Shown here piece after piece: positions 34,345-43,228 of a DNA stretch of 64,000 nucleotides (position 1 is its first letter; every line of letters begins with the position of its first letter). A model generated the notes under the pieces. The model searched no databases. It was not told where the DNA came from and saw nothing but the letters and a program-made list of their open reading frames with translations. Source of the DNA: Candidatus Brocadiaceae bacterium S225 (GTDB lineage: Bacteria > Planctomycetota > Brocadiia > Brocadiales > Scalinduaceae); NCBI GenBank assembly GCA_007859995.1, contig SMSL01000010.1, positions 41,735 to 105,734 of the forward strand. Direction: 5' to 3'. Both the position numbers and the translations under genes were made by a program.

Positions 34345-35567
34345 ATGTATTGAGAAGTCAACATGCATATGGTAAAGATGTACAATCTGGTCAGGATGCA
34401 GGTTTCAGCTTTACCGCTATACGTAGTTTAGAGCCGACAAATGTAATAATGTATCTTGTTACGACTTTTCTCCTAATCGGCATAATTATGATTTACAGTA
34501 CAAGCTCCGCGAAAGTAACCGATAGCGCCTATTCAATGAACACTGTTTTTTTAAGGCATGTTATGTGGGTCTCCATTGGAATAATCGGCATGTTGACCAT
34601 GATGAGAATTGATTATCATTATCTACAAAAATATCATACAGCAATTCTTATAGTTGCGCTCGCCGGTCTGGTTGTTGTGCTTATTCCGGAAATAGGAACG
34701 GTTACTTATGGCGCTCGCAGGTGGGTAAGATTTGGAAGCTATTTTGGATACCAACCATCAGAATTTGCTAAACTTGCAATGATTATTTTCATGTCAGGAT
34801 ATATTGCAAAAAACCAGGAAAAGATGTCTACTTTTGCAAGAGGTTTTGTGGTTCCGATTATATTAGTAGGTGTAGTTTCATTGCTTATTCTAAAGGAACC
34901 GGATTTTGGTACGGCTATGTTTATATCAATGATTTCGTTTGTTTTGATAATGGTAGGAGGTACCAGGATAGTTTATGTGATCTTTACAATGATCGCTTCA
35001 ATACCTCATGTTTATCAAATTATGCACAATATCCCGACGTATCGACACAACAGACTGCTGGCGTTTCTTGATCCATGGAAAGATCCTATGGGAATTGGTT
35101 ATCAAATAATACAATCATGGATTGCGCTTGGCTCGGGGGGTGTCGTTGGCTTAGGAATGGGAGAGAGTCGGCAGAAAATGTTTTTCCTGCCGATGAGCGA
35201 TAATGATTTTATCTTCTCAATAATAGGCGAGGAATTCGGATTTATAGGGACTACATGTATTATTGTTATGTTTGCCCTGTTAACATGGCAGGGCATAAGG
35301 GTTTGTAAGGACGCACCGGATGTGTTTGGTTTTTTCCTTTCATTAGGTATCACCATCTCACTCGGTTTACAGGCGGCGATTAATATAGCGGTGGTTACCG
35401 GCTCCATACCGACAAAGGGTCTGCCTTTACCATTTATCAGTACGGGAGGTTCATCAATACTGTTGTCTATGCTGGGAATAGGGATACTATTAAATATTGC
35501 GAAGCAATCAGGAAAAATTGATGTTTCCGCAAGTAATATTGAAAATCATAGGAGTTTTGTCACTTGA
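34341..35567 (+). CDS. ftsW: Septal peptidoglycan glycosyltransferase FtsW
   Basis: A 408-aa SEDS-family polymerase with about ten membrane helices that polymerises lipid II at the septum with FtsI. Present are ARRWVRFGSYFGYQPSEFAK, the YRHNRLLAFLDPWKDPMGIGYQ loop, IGEEFGF and LPFISTGGSS near the C-terminus. A cytoplasmic N-terminal tail of about 30 residues precedes the first helix. The start overlaps the mraY stop (ATGA), and its own stop overlaps the murG start (TTGA), showing tight translational coupling. Confidence 0.95.
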   Translation: MNVLRSQHAYGKDVQSGQDAGFSFTAIRSLEPTNVIMYLVTTFLLIGIIMIYSTSSAKVTDSAYSMNTVFLRHVMWVSIGIIGMLTMMRIDYHYLQKYHTAILIVALAGLVVVLIPEIGTVTYGARRWVRFGSYFGYQPSEFAKLAMIIFMSGYIAKNQEKMSTFARGFVVPIILVGVVSLLILKEPDFGTAMFISMISFVLIMVGGTRIVYVIFTMIASIPHVYQIMHNIPTYRHNRLLAFLDPWKDPMGIGYQIIQSWIALGSGGVVGLGMGESRQKMFFLPMSDNDFIFSIIGEEFGFIGTTCIIVMFALLTWQGIRVCKDAPDVFGFFLSLGITISLGLQAAINIAVVTGSIPTKGLPLPFISTGGSSILLSMLGIGILLNIAKQSGKIDVSASNIENHRSFVT

Positions 35568-36694
35568 AAATTGTCTTCGCTGGTGGAGGTACAGGTGGCC
35601 ATCTAATGGCTGGTCTAAGTATCGCGCAGGAAATATCATCCAGATTTCCCGGTACACGCATAATTTTTTTTGGTACAAATAGGGGAAAAGAATCAGGATA
35701 CATAGAAAAGAGTAGCTATGAGTTTAAGCCTATCATGACATGTAAGTTAACATCGTTTATTCGCTTACCTCTCTTTCTCTTTGTTTCTCTAATCGGGATA
35801 ATACATTCATTGATTAATCTTGTAAGAATTAAGCCGGATATAATCATTGGTCTTGGTGGTTACGGCTCAGTGTTACCGGTGGTTGCCGCATATATTACCG
35901 GCATTCCAATTGTCTTGATAGAACAGAATGTTATACCGGGAAGGGCCAATCTAGCAATGGCAAAGTGGGCGGATGTTGTTCTATGCCATTGGGAGGGTTC
36001 AAAAAAACGATTTAAAAAGGGACATGTTGCTGTTACCGGTGTGCCAATACGGAGTGGTATTATAGAAAACGAGACATGTGCTGGCGACAATCCATTTGGG
36101 CTTGATTTTCAAAAAAAGACATTATTAATAATGGGTGGTAGCCAGGGAGCTCAGGCTATAAATAGAGTAATGTTACAAAGTATTCCGAAGCTTCAGGCAT
36201 TGATTCCCGATTTGCAAATTATACATTTGACCGGAAAACATGGGTATCAGGAAGCGGAAGAGGCTTATAACGGTATGGGGGTCAGCTCATTTGTTTCCGA
36301 ATTTTATAATGATATAGGCGCTGCCTATAGATTGTCAGACCTGGTTATTAGCCGTTCCGGTGCAAATACGATTGCTGAAATTACGGCCGTAGGTATTCCC
36401 GCAATCCTTATACCATATCCGTATGCTACAGACAACCATCAATACTGGAATGCTTATGAGTTGTCCCGTGTGGGGGGAGCCCTGATCATTAAACCGGAAG
36501 AGTTGGAGCCTGAAAGAGTTATAAAGCTTGTATCTGATTTGCTCATGAACGATGAAAGGCTGGATAATATGAAGAAAATAAATAGAAGCTCAAGCAAACC
36601 TTTTGCTGCTGCAAGGGTGGTCGATGAGATTTGTCAGACGCTCAAAGCGAAAAAGGCGAAGAAGAATCTATTTAGTTTTGTTCGCCCTGCTTAG
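35564..36694 (+). CDS. murG: UDP-GlcNAc:lipid I N-acetylglucosaminyltransferase
   Basis: A 376-aa GT-B glycosyltransferase on the inner face of the membrane that converts lipid I to lipid II. The N-terminal FAGGGTGGHLMAGLSIA, IIGLGGYGSVLPV, LIEQNVIPGRAN, and the donor-side MGGSQGAQAIN and SRSGANTIAEI are all present. The start is TTG 35564, overlapping the ftsW stop as TTGA; no better start keeps the glycine-rich N-terminus. The C-terminus is basic. Confidence 0.95.
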   Translation: MKIVFAGGGTGGHLMAGLSIAQEISSRFPGTRIIFFGTNRGKESGYIEKSSYEFKPIMTCKLTSFIRLPLFLFVSLIGIIHSLINLVRIKPDIIIGLGGYGSVLPVVAAYITGIPIVLIEQNVIPGRANLAMAKWADVVLCHWEGSKKRFKKGHVAVTGVPIRSGIIENETCAGDNPFGLDFQKKTLLIMGGSQGAQAINRVMLQSIPKLQALIPDLQIIHLTGKHGYQEAEEAYNGMGVSSFVSEFYNDIGAAYRLSDLVISRSGANTIAEITAVGIPAILIPYPYATDNHQYWNAYELSRVGGALIIKPEELEPERVIKLVSDLLMNDERLDNMKKINRSSSKPFAAARVVDEICQTLKAKKAKKNLFSFVRPA

Positions 36695-36727
36695 CTTGAA
36701 ATGCCGTGAAATTAATAACAAGGTCCT

Positions 36728-38311
36728 TTGCGTGAAAAAATGAAACTTATATCAAAAGAACATTATCAGAAAAAAGATAGCCAAAACAGTATTGATCTTA
36801 TTGATCATGGTAGCGGACATGGCAAATATGTTTACTTTATTGGTATCGGTGGTGCGGGAATGAGCGCCATTGCTAAGATTTTAATAAATGAAGGCTATAT
36901 TGTATCCGGGTCGGATATGGAGTGCTCTCCAGTAACATATGAGCTTGGGGAATTAGGTGTCAGGATTAACACGAAACAGGACGGAGAGTGTCTTGATCCA
37001 GATACAAATCTGGTGATAACTTCAGCTGCTATCAATGAAAATAATCCTGATCTTAAAAAGGCAAGATCATTGGGATTAAAGGTTGTTAAATATTCTGAGT
37101 TTTTAGGCTCTTTAATGAAAACAAAATATGGTATTGCCATTAGCGGTACACATGGCAAGACAACAACAACTGCAATGATTTCAACAATATTACAAAAGAC
37201 CGGTCAAGAACCTACCTTTGTAATCGGAGGCAATGTGACAGGGATTGGAGATAGTTCCTGCCTCGGTAAAGGAAGTCATTTTGTTGCTGAGGCATGTGAA
37301 TTTGACAGAACGTTTCTGAATCTGGCACCACAGATAGGCGTAATTACAAATATTGAAGAAGATCATCTGGATTATTATAAAGACCTTGATGGGATAACAG
37401 AGGCTTTTACAGAGTTTGTATCCTTAATCCCGGAAGATGGATTACTTGTTGTAAATAATGATGATATAAATACAAGAAAGGTTGTCAAGGGTGCGAAATG
37501 CAAGGTTGAAAGTTACTCAATTGTTACGGCATCTGATATTCTCAATAAGGCCATTCCTGCCAGAAAGACAGATCTGCAAACTTATTCTGGTGAAATGCAA
37601 ATTGCTGATGAATTTTGTGAAAGAGTTAATGTTGAATCTGGCGCAGAATGGCTTGCTGTTGTGACTTATTCTGACAAAGACGTAAATCGTTTCAACGTAT
37701 TTAAAAAAGGGGAATATTTTGGTGACTTCTGTCTTAAACCACCTGGGTTGCATAATGTGTCAAATGCACTTGCCGCAATATCTGTATGCAATTACATAGG
37801 GCTAAATAGAAAAACTGTAAAAAAAGCGTTGGCGTCATTTAATGGTGTAAGTCGACGTTTTCAAATAATCAGTAGTAAAAATAGTACTACGATTATTGAT
37901 GATTTTGCTCATCACCCGACAGAAATCAAAACAACCTTGGCAACCGCAAGGGCTATCTATCCATCACAGCGTATTTGGTGCGTGTTTCAGCCACATCAGC
38001 ACAATCGTACAAAACTTTTTCTGAGAGAATTTGCTACAGCTCTCACACTCGCCGATAAAGTAATCATTGCTGATATTTACGCTGCAAGAGATTCGGATAG
38101 AGAAAAGGCATCAATCAGCTCTCTGGATCTGAAACGTGAATTGCAGGCAATAGGTGGTGATGTAGAATGTATGGGAAACAGCTCTGAGATTATAAACAGT
38201 TTATGTTCAAGCGTGGAAAGAGATGATATTATTATGATTCTGGGAGCGGGGGATATCTGGAAAGTTGCTCATGGTCTAAAAGACATTCTCGAAAGTGAAT
38301 ATGATAAATAG
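36728..38311 (+). CDS. murC: UDP-N-acetylmuramate-L-alanine ligase
   Basis: A 527-aa Mur ligase that adds the first stem-peptide residue. VYFIGIGGAGMSAIAKIL begins the UDP-binding domain after a 35-residue N-terminal tail. The P-loop is ISGTHGKTTTTAM, NIEEDHLDYY follows, and DDFAHHPTEI and FQPHQHNRT mark the C-terminal domain. The length exceeds the usual 460-480 aa through the tail and an insertion near residues 250-320. TTG 36728 (AAGG upstream) and ATG 36740 are both possible starts. This is the canonical copy, in contrast with the divergent paralog at 1-1067. Confidence 0.93.
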   Translation: MREKMKLISKEHYQKKDSQNSIDLIDHGSGHGKYVYFIGIGGAGMSAIAKILINEGYIVSGSDMECSPVTYELGELGVRINTKQDGECLDPDTNLVITSAAINENNPDLKKARSLGLKVVKYSEFLGSLMKTKYGIAISGTHGKTTTTAMISTILQKTGQEPTFVIGGNVTGIGDSSCLGKGSHFVAEACEFDRTFLNLAPQIGVITNIEEDHLDYYKDLDGITEAFTEFVSLIPEDGLLVVNNDDINTRKVVKGAKCKVESYSIVTASDILNKAIPARKTDLQTYSGEMQIADEFCERVNVESGAEWLAVVTYSDKDVNRFNVFKKGEYFGDFCLKPPGLHNVSNALAAISVCNYIGLNRKTVKKALASFNGVSRRFQIISSKNSTTIIDDFAHHPTEIKTTLATARAIYPSQRIWCVFQPHQHNRTKLFLREFATALTLADKVIIADIYAARDSDREKASISSLDLKRELQAIGGDVECMGNSSEIINSLCSSVERDDIIMILGAGDIWKVAHGLKDILESEYDK

Positions 38312-39182
38312 TCCGGAAGTTATTAGTGAAATATTCAGGTATAACGTTCCTCTTAAAAAATATACTTCTTTCAGAACGGGGGGGGCAGCAGAGATATTTG
38401 TGGAACCGTTGGGTGTTTTGGAGCTTAAGAGGGTACTCCAGTTCTGTAAAGATGAGCAGAAAAAGATATTTATTTTTGGAAAAGGCACCAACCTCCTGGT
38501 TGGTGATAATGGTGTTAAGGGTGTGGTGATCCATTTAGGTGGAATAAATTTTAAAAATGTAGAAAGAGACGGTAGATATGTGTTGGCCGGGGCTGGAGTA
38601 AATCTTCCGAAGCTGATCCGTACTGTGGCCTTAAGTGGATTTGGGGGGTTGGAGGCATTAGCAGGGATTCCTGGAACTGTTGGCGGTGCGGTAATGATGA
38701 ATGCAGGAGGGAAATACGGTGATATAAGCGACAGTATCAGTTCTCTGACTACAATGACTTTCGACGGAACTATTATTAGGTATATGCGTGAAGACGTAGA
38801 GTTTGAATACCGTGATTGTAATCTAAGTGAACAAATAGTTATTGAAGTAGAATTCCGGCTTAATGAATCGAAAATAGAAGTAGTTCTGGAAAAGATGGAT
38901 GAAATTTATAATGAAAAGCAGGAAAATCAACCTTTGGGAACGTTTAACGCAGGAAGTATATTTAAAAATACATCTCAATATAAGGCGGCAGAACTTATTG
39001 ATAGGGCAAAACTCAAAGGCTTAAAGGTGGGAGGTGCTGTTATCTCCGAAAAACATGCAAATTTTATAGTTAACACCGGGAATGCTACCAGTTCTGATAT
39101 ACTCGAACTGATGAGGATAATTAAAGAAACCATCAAGAAGGAATACAATGTTTTTCTGGAAGAGGAAATACATATTTGGTAA
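38301..39182 (+). CDS. murB: UDP-N-acetylenolpyruvoylglucosamine reductase
   Basis: A 293-aa FAD enzyme that reduces UDP-GlcNAc-enolpyruvate to UDP-MurNAc. YTSFRTGGAAEIFVEP at the start, the FAD-contacting GKGTNLLVGD and GIPGTVGGAVMMNAG, YRDCNLS, and NQPLGTFNAGSIFKN near the end fit the type II (short) MurB. ATG 38301 lies within the last codons of murC (11-nt overlap); GTG 38295 is an alternative. It ends the uninterrupted mur block before the signalling genes. Confidence 0.93.
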   Translation: MINSPEVISEIFRYNVPLKKYTSFRTGGAAEIFVEPLGVLELKRVLQFCKDEQKKIFIFGKGTNLLVGDNGVKGVVIHLGGINFKNVERDGRYVLAGAGVNLPKLIRTVALSGFGGLEALAGIPGTVGGAVMMNAGGKYGDISDSISSLTTMTFDGTIIRYMREDVEFEYRDCNLSEQIVIEVEFRLNESKIEVVLEKMDEIYNEKQENQPLGTFNAGSIFKNTSQYKAAELIDRAKLKGLKVGGAVISEKHANFIVNTGNATSSDILELMRIIKETIKKEYNVFLEEEIHIW

Positions 39183-39225
39183 TCATTTTTATGTAGTCTT
39201 TCTAATAAGGAGGCTTTATACATAG

Positions 39226-40203
39226 ATGTCTGAGATTGTGAATATATTGGGAATTGTTGTGGCTGACAATGATGGAATTATAAAGTCAGTTAGCCAGACT
39301 AATGGCAGTTTACCTTCCGGTTTGATTGGCACCAAGTGGTACGACGCGTTTTCGATACCGGTTGAAGAGGTGCATGTTGAAAAAGAAAGAAACCCTGTGG
39401 TTTTCAGATTACGTGAATCCGAGAATAAATTATCTGTATTTCCTTCTTATGATAAGGAAGGAAATATTTTTGGGTTTCATATTTTAGTAGAAAAAAATTG
39501 TGAAGGGCACAAAAATATGCAATTTTTAAATAAAGTATCATGCCTTGGGGAAATTGCTCCCGAGATTGCCCATGAAATTAATAATCCGTTGGCGTATGTG
39601 TCGGGGTGGTTACAGATATTCCTTGCTGAAACAAATGATACTGACCCAAAAAAGAAAACCTATGAGATTCTTATAGGAGAATTTGAACGTATTGGCAACT
39701 TAACTAATAGCTTACTTGATTTTGCAAAACACGCTTCAAGACCAAAAAAAACGTTTGATGTAAATCAAGTAATTAAAGACGTAATAACTATGGTTGGCTA
39801 TGCAATGAAAAATGAAAATGTTGAGATAAAAGGGAATTTCACATTTTCTAAAATTGGAGTTCATGGAGAAAGTAATGGGCTGAAGCAGGTTGTTTTAAAT
39901 GTAATGCAAAATGCAAGGGAGGCCATGAAAGATGGGGGAACTATTTATATAAGGACAAATATTATTCAGGATAATTTGATTCAAATTCAATTTCGTGATA
40001 CGGGCTGTGGAATGAGTCAGGATCAATTAAGCAAAGCCTTTAGCCACTCTTATACTACTAGAGCTGATAGCAGAGGTTCTGGTTTGGGCCTGTCAGTATG
40101 TAAAAGTATTATTAAAGAATTTGGTGGTACTATTGATTTAGAAAGTAAAAGAGGTGGAGGGACAGTTGTTTCTATTAAATTACCAAAATGTTCTGTCGAA
40201 TAA
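39226..40203 (+). CDS. Sensor histidine kinase (PAS-like, HisKA, HATPase)
   Basis: A 325-aa cytosolic histidine kinase without membrane helices. The first 90 residues have PAS-like pattern (NILGIVVADNDGIIKSV). The H-box EIAPEIAHEINNPLAYVSG carries the phosphoacceptor His116. The ATPase domain shows LNVMQNAREAM (N-box), DTGCGMS (G1) and GSGLGLSVCKSII (G2). It follows murB by 43 bp inside the dcw cluster and is followed by a related kinase gene 15 bp later. It likely phosphorylates the receiver of the next protein or of the HD-GYP regulator at 41501. The signal it senses is unknown. Confidence 0.88.
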   Translation: MSEIVNILGIVVADNDGIIKSVSQTNGSLPSGLIGTKWYDAFSIPVEEVHVEKERNPVVFRLRESENKLSVFPSYDKEGNIFGFHILVEKNCEGHKNMQFLNKVSCLGEIAPEIAHEINNPLAYVSGWLQIFLAETNDTDPKKKTYEILIGEFERIGNLTNSLLDFAKHASRPKKTFDVNQVIKDVITMVGYAMKNENVEIKGNFTFSKIGVHGESNGLKQVVLNVMQNAREAMKDGGTIYIRTNIIQDNLIQIQFRDTGCGMSQDQLSKAFSHSYTTRADSRGSGLGLSVCKSIIKEFGGTIDLESKRGGGTVVSIKLPKCSVE

Positions 40204-40218
40204 AATGGGCATTCTGAA

Positions 40219-41292
40219 ATGTCAATAAATTTCAAAGTTTTAGCGGTATTCAAAGAAGATGAGAATATGAGAGTGGCAGTTAAGCTCTTAGAAAATAAAG
40301 GATACGATGTTTTTCATGAAACAAGTGTTTTTCAGGCTATTGCTACGAATACGGCAAATAAAATAGATGCCATTATTCTTGATATAGATGATTTGAATTT
40401 AAAAGAACTGGAGTTTCTTGATGTTGTAAAAAAGAGTAATCCGAATCTTTTTATTTTGATTTTATTTTGTAATTCGAATAGGGAAAAAGCTGTTAAATAT
40501 CTTGAACGAGGAGCGGATTGCTATATTTTAAAACCTTTCTATATAAGTGAATTGTTTGCCATCATTCACAGATTTTCGGACAGGATTAGTCAAAATGGAA
40601 ACGTCCTGAAAGATTCAACTGAAACTCACAAATCAATAGAGCCTCTTGCCTTAAGGATTGCACAAGAAATCAATAACCCATTAACGACTATCAGTGGTCA
40701 GCTGCAATTGCGATTATCACAAATGGAAAAGAGCAACCCTGATTACCGTGTTTATGAAACGCTTGAGGAAGAAACTCAGCGAATTGCTGAGACGGTAAGA
40801 TCTTTAATGGCCTTTGCTCAACCTAGAGAACCTGACAAGAAAGTTGTAAATATAAACGATATCCTGAAAGACGTAATTTGTTCCTTTAAAGATACAGAGC
40901 AGGAAAATGGGGTTCATATTGTTGAATCCTTTGAGAAAAATTTACCTGTGATTATGGCAGATAAAGAACAAATTACTTTGGTATGCAGAAATATCATTGG
41001 TAATTCATGGAAGGTTATTAAGGGGAAAGGTGGTCTGGAAATTGTTACTAAAATGGGAGCGGATAATAATGTAAATATTGCTTTTTATGATACTGGCAGG
41101 GGAATTCAGCCTGATGTGATTGAAAGGATTTTTGATCCCTTCTTTGTTGTAAACGAGGAAGAGAGGGGAATGGGTTTGGGGCTTTGTGTTTCTCATGATA
41201 TTATAGAAAAACATGGAGGTTCCTTAACTGTAAGAAGTCGGAAGGAGAAGGGTACTGTCTTTCAAATTATTCTTCCAATAGAGACAACCTAA
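40219..41292 (+). CDS. Receiver-histidine kinase hybrid lacking the phosphoacceptor His
   Basis: A 357-aa protein. Residues 5-120 form a response-regulator receiver (acidic KEDE pair at 12-15, phospho-Asp in IILDIDD near 55-57, Lys105 in YILKPF; the usual Thr/Ser site is altered to FCNS). A HisKA-like segment follows, but its H-box reads LALRIAQEINNPLTTISG, so Gln149 stands where the phosphorylated His belongs (codon CAA). The ATPase domain is preserved (N-box RNIIGN, G1 DTGRGIQ, G2 GMGLGLC). It may be an allosteric or phosphatase partner of the kinase encoded 15 bp upstream rather than an autokinase. Confidence 0.85.
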   Translation: MSINFKVLAVFKEDENMRVAVKLLENKGYDVFHETSVFQAIATNTANKIDAIILDIDDLNLKELEFLDVVKKSNPNLFILILFCNSNREKAVKYLERGADCYILKPFYISELFAIIHRFSDRISQNGNVLKDSTETHKSIEPLALRIAQEINNPLTTISGQLQLRLSQMEKSNPDYRVYETLEEETQRIAETVRSLMAFAQPREPDKKVVNINDILKDVICSFKDTEQENGVHIVESFEKNLPVIMADKEQITLVCRNIIGNSWKVIKGKGGLEIVTKMGADNNVNIAFYDTGRGIQPDVIERIFDPFFVVNEEERGMGLGLCVSHDIIEKHGGSLTVRSRKEKGTVFQIILPIETT

Positions 41293-41299
41293 GTATTAA

Positions 41300-41485
41300 G
41301 GTATTTTAGGGAGCATTCCCAATTTTTTGTAAATCAGGTATGATATCCATGAATACGTGGATTCGGCCTCCGGCCTTAATCCACCCTTACAAATAAGCAA
41401 ACGTATGGTGCGAGGTAGGGTGGATTAAACGAAGTGAATCCACCTCTTTTATATACAATAAAATGGGAATGCTCCCGGTATTTTA
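41300..41485 (+). mobile_element. Palindromic MITE copy 2 with 9-bp target site duplication
   Basis: The element spans 41309-41476 (168 bp) with terminal inverted repeats GGGAGCATTCCC and GGGAATGCTCCC. It is flanked on both sides by the identical GGTATTTTA (41300-41308 and 41477-41485), a 9-bp target duplication. The interior is largely palindromic (AGGGTGGATTAAACGAAGTGAATCCACC) and non-coding. It sits between the hybrid kinase and HD-GYP genes. It must have been mobilised in trans; the clean duplication suggests a fairly recent insertion. Confidence 0.9.
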
Positions 41486-41500
41486 GGGGATAAAAAATAT

Positions 41501-43096
41501 ATGGATAAACAAATGAGAATCTTGGTGGTAGATGATGAACCAAGGATATGCCATCTGATTGAAGAACTGCTCAAGCTGGAAGGATATCAAATTGATGTGA
41601 GTTTTTCCAGTACTGACGCTCTGCAGATGATAAAGAAATACAATTATCATCTGCTGATAACCGATTTAAAAATGCCGGATATCGACGGCTTGGAATTGAT
41701 TCAAAAGGCCAAAGAACAAAATCCTGAAATCAGGGCCATAATGGTTACCGGTTATACAACTGTGGATACTGCTGTGCAATCGTTGAGGCATGGAGTAGAT
41801 GACTACATAGCAAAACCATTTAATATTATTGAGTTGAAAAAAGCTGTCCAACGAACCTTGCATGCCCGTCAGATCACACTTGAGAATATACAGATTTTAA
41901 AAGATTCAAAGCCGATAAGTATTGACCTGAAAAGTCCTGAACAAACGTTGTCCGAGAAGATTTATATAATGAGCGAGCAACTTGTAGACGTTAATAAAAA
42001 ACTAGTACAAAGAATTAATGAACTGGATACGATAAATGAGGTTAGTAAAGCGATAAGATCGGTACTAGATAAGGACGAACTTCTGAATTTATGTTTGAAT
42101 GAAATCAACGAGAAACTAAAGATAAAACATAGTTCGATCATGTTAATTGATGATAAAAGGAACGAGTTAGTAGTCAGGGCAAGTCAAGGGCATAGAAGTA
42201 TGCAGGCTTTAGGTAAAACACAAAAACTGGATGAAGGAGTGGCTGGGCGTGTTGTACAAGGCAAAAAGCCAATCCTGGTTAAAAATATCGAATATGATAG
42301 CCGGTTCAATAGAGACGAAAGGTTGGACTACAAAACAAAATCATTTGTTTCCGCTCCTCTTTCTCTTGGGCAGAAAGTTATCGGAGTAATAAATATTATA
42401 GACAAAGTATCTGGTGAAAGCTTCTGTGAGGCCGACGTGAATTTGCTTTGTACTATTGCCGGTCAGGTAAGTATCGCGATAGAAAATTCAAGACTGTATA
42501 AGGTACTTGAAGAAAATTGTATTAATATGGTTAAATTTCTGGCGGACAGCCTTGAAGCAAAAAATCACTATACTAACGGCCATTCTCAAAGAGTATCGGA
42601 ATATTCATCCTCTATTGCAAATATAATGAGAGTATCTGCTAAGGAAAAGGACACATTGTTACGTGCCTCATTGTTACATGACATTGGTAAAATAGGCATT
42701 TCAGAATTATTATTCAACAAACCTGATAAATTAAATGGCACCGAATACGACACAATAAAATCGCATCCTGCCAGAGGTGAAGAAATAATAAAACCACTGG
42801 GTTTTCTTGAAGAGGAAATACGTCATATAAGAGGTCATCATGAGAGTTTTGATGGTAGTGGATATCCGGATAGATTAGGTGGTAAAGATTTGCCGCTTCT
42901 TACTAGAATAATGACGGTAGCCGATGCCTTCGATGCAATGACTTCAGAAAGGACTTATCGGCAGCCTCTGAAAACAAACAAGGCGATGCTAGAGCTGCAA
43001 AAAATGTCAGGAAAGCAATTCGACCTTGAAGTTGTAGACGCTTTTGCTTCCAGCGAAATAGTTAAGATGAAATCAGGTTTAGAAGCTAATCATTAA
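41501..43096 (+). CDS. Response regulator with GAF and HD-GYP domains (c-di-GMP phosphodiesterase)
   Basis: A 531-aa protein. The receiver (residues 5-120) has DDEPR at 11-15, phospho-Asp55 in LLITDLKMPD, MVTGYTT and AKPF. A linker helix leads to a GAF domain (about 195-335; IMLIDDKRNELVVRASQG, FVSAPLSLGQKVIGVI). The HD-GYP domain has LLHDIGKIG, HPARGEEI, RGHHESFDGSGYPD and ADAFDAMTSERTY, all metal and GYP residues intact. Such proteins hydrolyse c-di-GMP when the receiver is phosphorylated. Its probable kinase partners are the two genes upstream; a MITE has inserted between them. Confidence 0.92.
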   Translation: MDKQMRILVVDDEPRICHLIEELLKLEGYQIDVSFSSTDALQMIKKYNYHLLITDLKMPDIDGLELIQKAKEQNPEIRAIMVTGYTTVDTAVQSLRHGVDDYIAKPFNIIELKKAVQRTLHARQITLENIQILKDSKPISIDLKSPEQTLSEKIYIMSEQLVDVNKKLVQRINELDTINEVSKAIRSVLDKDELLNLCLNEINEKLKIKHSSIMLIDDKRNELVVRASQGHRSMQALGKTQKLDEGVAGRVVQGKKPILVKNIEYDSRFNRDERLDYKTKSFVSAPLSLGQKVIGVINIIDKVSGESFCEADVNLLCTIAGQVSIAIENSRLYKVLEENCINMVKFLADSLEAKNHYTNGHSQRVSEYSSSIANIMRVSAKEKDTLLRASLLHDIGKIGISELLFNKPDKLNGTEYDTIKSHPARGEEIIKPLGFLEEEIRHIRGHHESFDGSGYPDRLGGKDLPLLTRIMTVADAFDAMTSERTYRQPLKTNKAMLELQKMSGKQFDLEVVDAFASSEIVKMKSGLEANH

Positions 43097-43228
43097 TGCC
43101 CCATAAGGTTGTACTGGAGAAAATGTAATTTTAAAAGAGTTTAAAAAAATAAATTGTACGCCAGTTTTTAACAGGTTTGGGTTTTAAATAAAACCGATTA
43201 CCTGTTATTTCCCCAATCGAACTAGATC

